64,000 bases of DNA from Prostheceraeus crozeri (lineage: Eukaryota > Platyhelminthes > Polycladida > Euryleptidae): the NCBI GenBank assembly GCA_907163375.1, contig CAJQUW010004589.1, forward strand, positions 1-64,000, written 5' to 3'. The position numbers and the translations under genes were made by a program. Of the stretch, positions 34,386 through 44,914 are shown in pieces (positions within the stretch are counted from its first letter, which is position 1; every line of letters begins with the position of its first letter). The notes under the pieces were generated by a model. It did not search any database and was not told the DNA's origin. It saw only the letters and a program-made list of their open reading frames with translations.

Positions 34386-35125
34386 GATTACAATAATAAT
34401 AATAATAATACTTGTTTATTCATCAGAATAAAAATCACACAAGACAAGGTAAGTTGTACAAAATCAAAGGAAATTCATGCATATGAGAATGAACAAATCG
34501 TTTAACGTTCGTGAAATAAGTCACATAAACCAATGAAAGTATACCAGCAAGAAGTTAGGATCAATAAATTAAATCAACATTCGATTATAGAGCGTAGTAC
34601 AAGTTGGCACAAATAATTTAAATCGTCTTTCTGATCTACATAGCGGTGCAGCGTAGTGATGCGAATGCTGTAACAAAGGCGGCAGTAAAGAATGAAGAAT
34701 GTGACTAGCATTCGACATAGAAGAAAAGAGTTTCAATGGCTGAGCTTGTCTTCTTGTAGAGAAGAGTGGAAAATTATTACAATCGCAATGCAGTCCACAG
34801 ACAATATGATGGAAACGCCTTTGAGTCTTCTCCAGCTTCCGACTATTCTATCATTGATGCCGATAAATAAATTGGAAGCACGTAATGCTTGTAAACACAA
34901 ATAAGGTCATTCTTCGGTAGCATTTTTTTCAAGGATCGGATTAGGAACAAGCTTTGTGCTGCTTTCTTGCATTGATTGTCGGTATGAATGTCCCATGATA
35001 GACGCTGATCATAAGTAATACCAAGGACCTTGAGTGAATTGAGAAAGGGCGTATCAAATGCGAATGACTGCTTCTTCATAATCATTATTTTACTTTTGCC
35101 TTCGTTTAAGTGTTATGCTTAAATC
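34386..35125 (-). mobile_element. CR1/L2/Jockey-type LINE 3' end
   Basis: The 3' end is an (ATT)n tract at about 34389-34411 on the left. The RT C-terminal frame 34843-35085 reads LNSLKVLGITYDQRLSWDIH, CKKAAQSLFLIRSLKK and NDLICVYKHYVLPIY. Farther along, STRRQAQPLKLFSSMSN (near 34750) matches the STRRQHQTLKFF block of the LINE at 9831-10898, so both are one family. It is 5'-truncated, with frame changes, and inserted into PLE-3. Confidence 0.75.
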
Positions 35126-35770
35126 TCGGCTTTTTATATGCTGTCTTCAAGTGAATTCACGAGATTGTGGGAATTTGCCATTTTTGGTAACTTCATGTAT
35201 CCGTAATAATTTGCATGTGCAGGTAGATGGTGTTTCAATGGGCTCTCCCCTTGCACCAACTTTGGCTATCTTACAGTATATATGGCAACTCTGGAACAAA
35301 CATTGATGAACGACACTCATTCTCCTTTATGATACTCCGGATACGTAGATTACTGTATCTGTATTTGATTCAATAAATAAAATTAATGAATTTCATAGTT
35401 TTAAATAAGCAACACCCTAATCTAAAATTCACAACCAAGATTGGTAGATTGATGGCAGCCAGATAGCATTCCGTCATGTTTTCATAAAAACTGATCGTGG
35501 TTTCGAAACCTCCATATATCGTCAACCTACCTACGCGGAACTCCTATTAAACTACAAATCCATTTGCTCTAAACAGTGGAAAGTAGGTCTTACAACAGAT
35601 ATGTTACACCGTGCTTTTAAAGTGTTCAGTTGTTGGAGACGCTTTCATAATGAAATCAATAAGATCTATGACATATTTGAAAGTAATGACTATCCGAAAT
35701 GTAGAAAATACAACCTATTGTACATTCTGTCATGGACAAAAAACAAAGCCGAGATTTAAACATGCAAGCA
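35126..35770 (+). pseudogene. PLE-3 reverse transcriptase fragment
   Basis: LHVQVDGVSMGSPLAPTLA (35205-35265) is the RT motif B' region. After an interrupted stretch, FETSIYRQPTYAELLLNYKS and FHNEINKIYDIFESNDYP (35490-35700) match the thumb region of PLE reverse transcriptases. The YxDD part between them is not cleanly readable. A fossil with a few breaks. Confidence 0.65.
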
Positions 35771-36584
35771 GTCGAAGATAATAGTAAGGGTAGCGGTAAT
35801 GACAATGGAATAATCTGAACTGTCATACCGTAGGTTACATAGGAGTAGCATCCGAAAAATTGAAACAGAATTTGAAAAGAATATATAATAAAAATGTAAC
35901 TCAGACCAAAACTGGCTTTTAGCACTAAAACCTGGAAATCAAAAATCAAATCAAGGATAGACAAAAAAATCAAAGATAGATAACCAAAAATAAATCGTAG
36001 TGCTGAATACAACGGTGTTTCATACCTACAAATTAAAGATATTCAATTCAATTTCTTTGGTAACTTAATATATTTCATTGGTTTTCACATACCGTATTTA
36101 TTGATAATTGTCTGTCTAATGTCATGCTGCTATGAATGAATTTATCTGATTGCAGCGAACTATCAGTTAGCGCCAATTATTATTAATACAATCACAGCTT
36201 TTCAGGAGTTTGAAACTTGATTCAGATAGTCCAAAACACATCTGCTGAAAAACTTACTCAGATGCATTTTAATTACCTAGCACTTGTTCCAAGTCTGGCA
36301 GAGATCGGTTGCTAAAAATCTAATCTGCATGAATTTCTGTATATAAAATACACATTAGACTAGTATGTGAGTTAATCTAATATTGAACATTTAAACAGAA
36401 TTTGCCGGTTACAGACAAATCTGAAAACCTTTGAGAAGATAACTTTCACCCACATCTTGTTGAAGGACTGAAATCTTATTTTTAGGCAAGAGGATTGTTT
36501 ATAGGACGAATGTCCTTTACCCTCACTCCACTGGGGTATTTTTGCTCACTCCCCTCCGCTTATTTCCGAAACAAAAGATCCAAA

Positions 36585-36845
36585 TTCTACACAAAATACA
36601 TCAAATGAAGGCTCTCATCACGAGGAGTCAGAATATTATCATGGCTTTGATATTCAAGGTCATTGTGGAGGTCAAATGTAAAATCAAAGGTCAAGATGTT
36701 TTTTTACTATGGTTATTATTTTTTGTCCCTATCTCAGAAATCATTTGACCAAATTCAAAAGAAAATACACCAAATGAAAGTTCTTATGATGACGAGTCAG
36801 AATATTATCATGGTTTTGATATTTAAGGTCTCTGTGGAGGTCAAG
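36585..36845 (+). repeat. tandem duplication, about 177 bp unit
   Basis: 36585-36680 and 36758-36845 share GAGTCAGAATATTATCATGG, TTTGATATT and the GGAGGTCAA block. Two units, diverged 10-15% by eye. Non-coding, in GT31 intron 2. Confidence 0.65.
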
Positions 36846-37284
36846 GGTTGAAAGATGATTTGTTTGCTCGTTCAATTACGAAAATATCACAATTTTAAAA
36901 TTTTAAATTCAAAACGTCGAGGTCTATATAGAATCTACAAGGGAATTATCATTTTCTGTTCAAATTGGTACGAGAGCACTTTCTTTGATAAATTCGAATA
37001 GTTTTAGGGTTAATATGGGCAGCTGAACACATTCATACCGAAGATACAGTACTACAGAATTCGAGAAATCTGTCGTACGTCTATATTTTTGAAACCTCAC
37101 TGTGACGAAAGTATCAAGCCGATGTTGTCAAAAATTGGTGAAAAGCTGGGCAATACAAAGAAAATGGGAAATTTAAAATTTGGAGTTCGCATCTTCCTTC
37201 GTTCAGGAGCTTGACCAAATTTTCGGTAGGGGGTGGTGTTAAGTGCAGTGGGGGTTGATGTTGATGTTAAGTTGTTTTATGACA

Positions 37285-37735
37285 GCAATGTGCTCAAGCT
37301 GTCTTTTCCACTACCAGCACTCCCGGGAATCAAGACAGAAAATTATCGGGAATTCTGTCCCATAATCTGGACGCATGGATAAGAAACCTAACGGCACTTT
37401 GAAGATTATGCTAATAGTTTCCATCATTCTATTAAATTCTTCCTTTAAAAAAGAGTACTTCGAGGAAGCAAATTTTCTTGATGTCAACTTCAAAGCCCGG
37501 TGCTAACTTATCTACAGATCTATGCACCAAGCCAACCCGTGCTCGCCAATATTTCCATATTTACTCCATATCATCCTATCAATCACTTTATTTGCCCATT
37601 GCCTATTCGCAAGTTTTTAGAATGCGGCGAATCTTTTCACATGATCTTCAGGCGAGACATCATTTGCATGATCTATAGCGCGAAGAGGTTATCCAAGAGG
37701 TCGAGTGTAATGCCAAATTAAAAAAAGCTCTATCT
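37285..37735 (+). pseudogene. PLE-type reverse transcriptase, C-terminal fragment
   Basis: Pieces in + frames read IWTHG, HFEDYANSFHHSIKFFLKK and EANFLDVNFK, then NLSTDLCTKPTRARQYFH and YSQVFRMRRIFSHDLQ. They match the region after the YxDD box in a large invertebrate RT family related to Penelope-like elements. The catalytic box itself is not present. The fragment ends close to the mariner relic at 37926. Broken in a few places. Confidence 0.6.
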
Positions 37736-37925
37736 TAAGACCGAAAGATATTATCGGAAAAAATAGTCTACCAACTGTATATAAAGATATTAAGTCGATT
37801 GCGAAAAAGCATGAGCACTTTCTTGAAGGAACTGGCATTACTACAAAAATATAGTTGAAGCCATCCAGAAATTGAAATCTCTCCCTTCCGGATCGGACAA
37901 ACATTCCATGTACTCATTGACATTT

Positions 37926-38968
37926 TTATTCTTCAAATAGCTCACCGTCATGCTCAATGCACTTCAGAAAACGTTTCTGAAAATTCCTCAACGAATCACG
38001 GTAGTAAGAGAGAGCAATGTTGTTCATTTGTCGGTCAATCTCTTCCCGCAAGTCCTGAATGTTCCTGTAAATAAAACCTGGAGGATAAACCAATTGCCGC
38101 AGGTGACTCCAGAACCAAAAGTCGCAGGGTGTCAAGTCCGGCGATCTTGCTGGCTATTCAATAGGTCCTCTCCTGCCGATCCAGCGATTGGACAAATGAG
38201 TCTCTAGAATTTGACGCGCTGAAAGAGAGTAATGGGGAGGCGCTCCGTCTTGCTGGAACAGAAGGGTTCTTCCAGTGCCACGAGAGAAATAAGGAACGAC
38301 TTGGTTCAACAGAAGATCAGAATATCTCTTTCCATTCATGGTTTCTGAACTGATATCGTAGAGAAGAAGTCTGGAATAGCCTATACAGGCCCACACGGTG
38401 AGGCTAGGAGTCTTGCCTGGGTTGGTCATTCTAATATTCGGGTTCGTCGTAGTCCAGAAGTACACATTATGCTTGTTGATGTTGCCTGTCAACGACATGA
38501 CACACTCGTCCGAAAATGTTAGCTTTCGGAGGAAAGCAGGATCTTCTCTCGATTTTCTCCTCATTTCTTCACAAAATTGTAAGCAGCGGTCTTCGTCCCC
38601 ATCACAAAGAAATTGAGAATATAGCGGCTTGTATGGATGATAATGCTCGGCTTTTAGAACTTTTCGGACAGTGAAATCCCGACATCCCTCGATATCGCTC
38701 TTGTCGAAGTTGAAGGATTTTCAGTGACAGCTTCAATTACCTTTTGCCTGTTTTCATCTCCAGATGCTGTTATGGGTCTGCCACTTCTGGGTCGGTCGTG
38801 GGACAGGCTGCCGGTTTCAATAAGTTTGTTCTTCCAATACAAGATTGTTCTCGACGATGGGGGTTCCTTGTTAAATTTCTCTCTGAATTGACAAGCACTT
38901 TCTTCACAGTTGAAAGAAATGGCCCACGATGTGCAATAAACTTTTTCTATTGTCGAGAATTCTATCAC
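37926..38968 (-). pseudogene. mariner-type transposase (DUF4817-like N-terminus)
   Basis: Three - strand frames in order cover about 345 codons. 38968-38654: CQFREKFNKEPPSSRTILYW, then GSLSHDRPRSGRPITAS, the paired helix-turn-helix DNA-binding region. 38564-38154: SREDPAFLRKLTFSDECVMS (first catalytic Asp), NVYFWTTTNPNIRM, SLTVWACIGYSRLL and LFQQDGAPPHYSL (second Asp). 38135-37926: MTPCDFWFWSHLRQLVY (third acidic position) with a C-terminal helix. Two frame changes separate the pieces. The order and spacing are those of a full-length enzyme. I found no convincing terminal repeats. Confidence 0.85.
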
Positions 38969-39392
38969 AATATCAAATTACTCACATCCATCAGTGTATC
39001 GAGTTTATAAACACAGTGTATAAAATGTATTGATTAAAATTAAAAATCTCGTAGTAAGATTCAAATGTGAAATCTATGCTGGTCAGCAAAAATAAGTGGC
39101 ATAGCTTTTCAAGGCATAATATTTATTAAGGTTAATCATCCATGGTTTAGTCCGTCATTTAATGATCGATCCTCGAAGTTAGATTTAAATTTGAAATCTA
39201 TGGAGCTCAGCAAAAACGAGTGGCATAGTTATTTGAAGTACAACTTTGTTGATTTGATTAACCCATTTCTGACCGAATTTTTGATTTTTATATTAGCAGT
39301 AATTTTGATATATTTTACTTTGGTACCTATCGAATTCACTATTTTTTTTTCGGAATTTCATTATTGCGCTCAATATTTGAAATTCAAATTTT

Positions 39393-39500
39393 GTTCCATA
39401 AGTGGAACTGTGAGCATAAAAGGTAACATTCACTTTGTTCCACAAGTGGAACTGTGAGCATGAAAGGTAACATTCACTTTGTCCTCCACAAGTGGAACTA
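39393..39500. repeat. subterminal palindromes of piggyBac-1, left
   Basis: The 16 bp palindrome GTTCCAcAAGTGGAAC occurs at 39393-39408 and 39437-39452 (44 bp apart, inside a longer direct repeat with GGTAACATTCACTTTG), with a partial third near 39484-39498. Matching palindromes lie at the other end (41806-41821, 42155-42170). They are plausible binding sites for the transposase C-terminal domain. Confidence 0.7.
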
Positions 39501-39749
39501 TGAGCTCTGAAGGAACAGTCAATTCAAAGATATTCTCATTGACGTTAATTTTTCAAAATTTATTGATTGCTTAGAGACAACACAGACGGTGATAAGCAAC
39601 ACATTATAATCAATGAAGCGCAATTCAGTTTTCAAATATCAATAGACCATTATCAAACTTAATTTTTTCAATGAAACAACAGAATCAAGAATAAACACAA
39701 ATTATCTAAACACAAACTAACACTCAGGTTTTAAAAGTTCACTTCAAAA

Positions 39750-41489
39750 TTAGTTTCCAACAGAATGAAAATCAGCAAAACATCTTTCATGCAAATTCAT
39801 TGAGCATTTCAAACACATCTTCTTAGTGTTTGCTCGACACAGAGCACACCTGTTCTGTTTAAATGCAGGTCCAATGTTATGATCACCCACATTGGATTTC
39901 CTCAAAGTCAAAGGCACTCGTTTTTCGAGGCTCATGTGCTTTGCTTGTGGAAGTCTTCCTCGACATGGTCGTTTTGTTCGCGCCAGAGACAGATAATTCT
40001 GAACGATATTTCTTCGAAACGCAAGTTGATCCAGATCATGTCCAGATTTTCTATGTAATTGCCATGCATTTTGCATCGCCGACTCTATCGCAAATAAAAA
40101 CAACGGCCAACACCACTTCTTTGAACGAATGGAAGTGGCGTAATATGACATATTCTGGTCCATCCTGTCTACACCGCCCATGTATTTGTTATACTCATGG
40201 ATCAATCGTGGTTGTTTTATTGTTACCTTTTTCTTCGACGCCGCTGACCATCAGGAAGCTGCAGACATATGTTCGACGCCGTGTGCCGTGCTGACGACGT
40301 GAAAAACTTCAATATCGTTAAAAACAACTACGATGGTCTCAGTACTAGTGTCAACACGATAGTCAAAAGAGCCCATTGGTTCTTTTTTAAGTTTTTTTTG
40401 ATCTTTCAATGGGCATTTCTTTGTTCTGTTCGACATAATGGTACCTGTCAAACTAATATATTGCCGGAGAAGTCGATTACATAACTTAAGCGAAGAAAAA
40501 AAACGATCACAATAAATATTGTAGGGAAGATCTGGTACACTTTTTAACAAACGCAAAACTACACTTGCTCCCAATCCAAGCTCAGGATCAATCTGCGATT
40601 TACCTTGATAAGGATCAAAATCAATTAAGTAACCTTTCGAGTCACATAAACACCAAATCTTATATCCATATTTCAGAGGCTTATTATGAATGTACTGCTT
40701 ACCACTGTGTTTGCCGTGATATTTTGCCATTGCTTCATCAACACACAGGTTTTCTGGAATGTGATCCTTGATTGAATTTGAATAAACGGCTCTCAGCTTG
40801 TCGAATAAAGGACGAACTTTGGCATACTTGTCGTTTTTATCCAATTGATCATTGTCACTGAAATGTGAATACTTTTTCAGCAGTTCGAAACGAGCTCTGG
40901 ACATCGCATTACAAACGAAGGAACTTGTTGTTTCAGTATCATCTTTCCACATCATCCTCCATCGTGGAACACTGATGTAACCGGAGATAAAAAGAATTCC
41001 GAGAAAAGGACGAATTTCGACCTTGTCAGTCTGAAACGTAAAATCATGGTAGCACTGCGCAGCATAGATTTTGAACATGTCCACTATCCACTCAATCATT
41101 TCATCAGTCATCACCGATTCAAAACATTCAACAGGATTATTTGGAAACTGTAAAGAATTTTCAGTTGGAAAAAGTCCCGCTTTTGGATTTAGGTCACGCT
41201 TGACCCAGGAGATCACCGACTCTGACACATATGTAGGCACATCAGCATTCGTATGAACCGAAGGTAATTCGTTGATTTCATGTGATCGTGTACAGAAATG
41301 TCCTTCAGCCGGAGCAGTCAGTTGTCGTCTTGATAAATTGTTCACACTAGAACACTCATCCTCACTCCCACTGTCCTCATCAGACTCTTGGCCGTCACCT
41401 GGCGGTTCCATTATAATCTGGGCGCTAGCAATATCATCGTCGTTTTCAATAATGCTGACAACTTCATCGAGCGTGTATCTTTTCGACAT
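39750..41489 (-). pseudogene. piggyBac-1 transposase, one stop and one frameshift
   Basis: Starts at the ATG at 41489 (MSKRYTLDEVVSIIEND), which fits the family's N-terminus, with an acidic region next. Catalytic-domain blocks: LFISGYISVPRWRMMWKDD, LCVDEAMAKYHGKHSGKQY (first Asp, VDEAM), KYGYKIWCLCDSKGYLIDFD and NIYCDRFFSSLKLCNRL (second Asp). HGVEHMSAAS precedes a TGA at about 40249. The frame then shifts at an A-run near 40225 into KVTIKQPRLIHEYNKYMGGV and DRMDQ (third Asp). A Cys-rich C-terminal finger (CALCRANTKKMCLKCSM, CFADFH) ends at 39750. About 580 codons, normal for the family. Confidence 0.88.
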
Positions 41490-43662
41490 CTTAGTTAAAA
41501 AATGAAGATAGATAGCGTTTATGCACGGCAATGGAAAGCCTAAATATCAGAGATACCTATTGGCTATCGAATGACAGGTAATTTCTTTCAACAAGCGCTG
41601 TGGTGGCAGACGTCAGATTCCAACGTCATATGAAGGGAAGATATCCATGCACCTATGAGAGTTTCGAAAGGCTTATTCCATCTGTGGCGTAGATATTGCA
41701 CGTGTGATAACTGATTTTATTCAATCTTTCAACGATCGCTGAGTCGGCAGAAGTAGCTGTTGATAATATCATGTTTCGAACGTACTGATACCTGTCATGC
41801 CCACAGTTCCACAAGTGGAACAAATTTTGAATTTCAAACTTAACAGCGTAGGATCTGTTTCAAGACTGAGATTGCATTAAAGCATAACAACCTCAATACG
41901 AACAATACATTTAAAGTGCTATTTCGTTGTTAAACATATTTTTATAACAGATTAGAAACAAAAAGAAAAAGACGTATTTAATTTTATGAAATTTTTGGAA
42001 TAACTCAGGTATTCATGCATTTCAGAAGCATTGTGGTTATGAAGAATGTCATGTTTTAGATTTTATATCATCGGCTGCTTCAATTATTATGTCTAGTATA
42101 CAAAGTTTTATACAATCAGTTTTCATTGTCTCTCCAACTTAATTTTAAAATTTTGTTCCACTTCTGGAACTGTGGTCAAAAATGGGTTAAAATGAGATCA
42201 AATCTCGTAGCTAGATTCAAATGTGAAATCCATGGAGCTCAGGAAAAACAAGTGGCATAGCTTTTTAAAGCATCGAAAATAGCACAATGAAATTCCGAGT
42301 TTACAAAACGTATGGAAAGTAATCAATTTAAATTTTGTTGATTGAATAGCATAATAAAGCTCACTATGTGTTAAATCTGAAGACTTGGCATGCATAATAG
42401 TCGAGTGACAGAGTTATCTACAAACGCATTGCCACATATTGGTCACTGAAGAAATGATATTTGATCATTGAATAGCAAAATATAAAGTTGACAAAAATCC
42501 GCAAGGACTTTTCTCGCACCCTGTATATTACATAAATTGTAAATTTCCTTAAGCAGTATAAATCTAAATATACCATTTTAGTTTAATATCCTCTACGTAC
42601 CAATCTCGGAGATATAATTTTGTATTTTGTTTTCCTGATAATGCTGTTCTAACCACGAAATATCAATCACTGAATAGCTGCAAGGTTCATCTAGCTTGAC
42701 TGATGCTATTAAACTGTCTGCAGTTCGAAGTTACATTGCCTCGATGTCCTCTCATTTCTTTTCTACATGACATTCTATAAACTGATGAAGATTGATAAAT
42801 CGCTGTCACCTTGGAAGAAATTATTTTCGAAATTCACTAAATTATTGTTCAGCCAATTATTTTATTCCATTTTGTTCTTAGACGTCTTATTATCTCGGTG
42901 ATCGAAAATTTTGGTGTAGCGACGATGTTTCGTTACACAATTGCAAAAATTCTTTTGATTAGAGGAAAGCAAATTAGCGTAAATTTCATAGGATGACCAA
43001 AATCGTGGGTCACACAAGGAAATTGTGAAGGAACACCCAAAATTGTTGGCATCTTCTTGGAGCCTGGCATGGTAACTCCACGCACAGAATTGTTGAGTCA
43101 AAGTAAAAAATTGTATGAACATGTATTACTCCTCCTCCTACAAGAAATTTTTGATGTTCTGAAGCGCGCATGGACACATCTGATTAGAAGAGAATAAAAT
43201 ACATGTATTCTGATGATGCATCATCACCTGTTTTCAAGATTTCGACAAAAGCAAGAAGTGTTTCATAACTTTTGAATAACACTGTATGTAAAACAAACTT
43301 CAGGTCTTCGGATTATGATTTAATGAATGACCTGCACGTGCAATATCTATTACGTAGACGATTCTTTACAAAATAAATGACCATCATATCTGCATAGAGC
43401 TGTCTACTCATCTATGGAATATTGGTAGGTCTTTTACACACAGGTAACTACGAAATCTGCAAACCATCCGAAATATTATTAAACTAATTGCTGCTTAACC
43501 ATATTAATACTACTATTAATACTTACTAATAAATACTTAACAGAATAAGTGTGCATGCATCAAAAGAGAAACACCGCACAATTTCAACTTTGTGCCGTTT
43601 TCCCTGAAATTCTTTTTAATGTTTTTCGATGCGAAGACTGATTACACAATTCATATTTTCAG

Positions 43663-43882
43663 CAAATTCAACTGGATCGATGACGTCCACGTCACAGGAA
43701 CTTTAAATCTTCGACTGAATTTGAAGCATAGATACATGGGACATCCCTTTCAGCGTCTATTTAAAGAATTAGAATCACAGAAGGAGAAGGACTACTTGAT
43801 AGTTTCTAATGGAGGAGGGCCGGTGAATACCGCCTTGTTTAATCGGCTGTGGAAAGACATTGTCCAATATTCATCCCAATAA
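43663..43882 (+). CDS. GT31 galactosyltransferase-like, exon 3 (C-terminus)
   Basis: Acceptor TTCATATTTTCAG, phase 2. The split codon gives Ser318, and the protein continues KFNWIDDVHVTGTLNLRLNL. Here DDVHVTG (324-330) is the EDVYVG-type motif near the active site of GT31 enzymes. The tail ends ...WKDIVQYSSQ and a TAA at 43880-43882, for a total of 390 residues. AATAAA overlaps the stop (43878) and recurs at 43900, so the 3' UTR may be very short. The exon lies 19.5 kb from exon 2. The frame and motif order match the family exactly. Confidence 0.85.
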
Positions 43883-43905
43883 ATCTCAACAGATCCTTCA
43901 ATAAA

Positions 43906-44231
43906 TCCACCACTGTGATTGGATGACAGAGCTTATGAAGTTGCATTGAAGTGAATAATGATTTTTTCTGCAGATTCTGTGTCAATCTAAAATCAATGAT
44001 TCAGCGCAGCATGGATTCAGCAATTGCAATATCTACTAACGATGGTAAACAATGACACAATAGGATGCAGGCAATAATTTTCAATGACTGCGTAGATCTC
44101 ATACAATTAGAAGCAAATCTACAGAATGCTGATTGACATCTCTCGCGCCGTATTCCTGACAACAATGATCGCACGTGTGACACTTGCAAAAGATTTTTTT
44201 TCACACGATTTTTTTTCCGATAAAAAATGAT
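43906..44231. other. no gene recognised
   Basis: AT-rich sequence between the GT31 terminator region and the left TTAA of piggyBac-2. T-runs occur near 44197-44217. Confidence 0.4.
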
Positions 44232-44914
44232 TTAACCCTGTAATGCCCAAGTACAGAAAACATCGCCAAAAATTTTTTTCTGCTTTTCGTACTTCTACGA
44301 GTTACAGAAATGATATTCAATATTTGAATTGAGCATACAAATATTTCATTAGTTCTTCTGGTTTGGTTGCATATTTGCAACTCCGGTTAGTAGAGGTATG
44401 GAAAGTAGAAAATTGAACATATTCATATAATTGTTTCATAATGTTAAAATGACCTAATAAACCCTTATCAAGATATTGTTGCTAAATTCTGATAAATTAT
44501 GTAATAAATTTGATTGATATAGGCGTCATATTATTTACAGGTAGGATACAATGGCTTAGATATTGCAGTAGGTCTACTTCATTGGTGCGATACATGCATC
44601 CAAGTTACTTTCATAAATGTGTGTTTCTTCATAAATCCATTTAATTGCCTAACATTGGCCTAAATTTGTAAAGGCCTGGTAAGGCTATAGGCCTTTATAT
44701 TATTATTATAACAAAGTATAATAAACTGCCTTACCATACATCAATTATACATGCAGTTCCCATTCTTTCCTACACCTATCAATTATGTGTAATAGTTAGA
44801 TAGATGCCAGTTAGATCATAATTATCCATTTGCAAATTGAAGAAAGCGAAAATCTTGTTTAAAAGGCTATCATTTATTACCAACCAAATATCCATGTAAA
44901 TGACTCACATATTC

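Larger units (their letters stand above)
33835..36180 (+). mobile_element. Penelope-like element (PLE-3) with inverted arms, split by a LINE
   Basis: The left arm 33835-34385 is largely the reverse complement of 35810-36180. The first shared block is GATAGTTCGCTGCAATCAGA. A second is CTACGGTATGACAGT with its complement near 35835. The left arm carries a GIY-YIG remnant on the - strand. The right side carries a + strand RT piece. The layout (inverted terminal copy, then ORF, then terminus) repeats that of PLE-1. A - strand LINE (34386-35125) sits between the left arm and the RT. A fossil with several breaks, older than the LINE insertion. Confidence 0.6.
39262..42186 (-). mobile_element. piggyBac-1 (2925 bp), both TTAA ends present
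   Basis: The element is bounded by TTAA at 39258-39261 and 42187-42190, with termini CCCATTTCTGACC (left) and the complement of CCCATTTTTGACC (right). It carries one transposase on the - strand and a set of GTTCCAC-type palindromes near both ends. Both ends and the target duplication are intact. The ORF has two small defects, so it is a recently active copy that can no longer encode a full protein. Confidence 0.9.
39028..42300. repeat. short tandem array (about 100-124 bp units) split by piggyBac-1
   Basis: Units sharing TTCAAATGTGAAATCTATG, AGCTCAGCAAAAAC and AGTGGCATAG occur at 39051 and 39175. They continue right after the piggyBac at 42206 (with TTTACAAAACGTATGG near 42294 echoing 39003). 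The insertion therefore hit a TTAA inside a small tandem repeat. Confidence 0.65.
24126..43662 (+). other. GT31 intron 2 (about 19.5 kb)
   Basis: GT-AG intron: donor GTATGT at 24126, acceptor TTCATATTTTCAG ending at 43662. It holds a 5.3 kb hAT, a CACTA-type MITE, a PLE interrupted by a LINE, a PLE-type RT fragment, a mariner relic and a nearly complete piggyBac, all listed separately. 24244-25195, 30501-31770, 32040-32819, 33277-33830, 36185-36560, 36850-37280 and 42300-43590 show no gene. One lone mariner-like end (CACCCTGTATATTA, near 42519) occurs in the last of these. Confidence 0.8.

Noticed and set aside
42515-42532. A mariner insertion at the CACCCTGTATATTA motif
   Set aside because: Only one end-like motif is present, with no partner and no transposase nearby.
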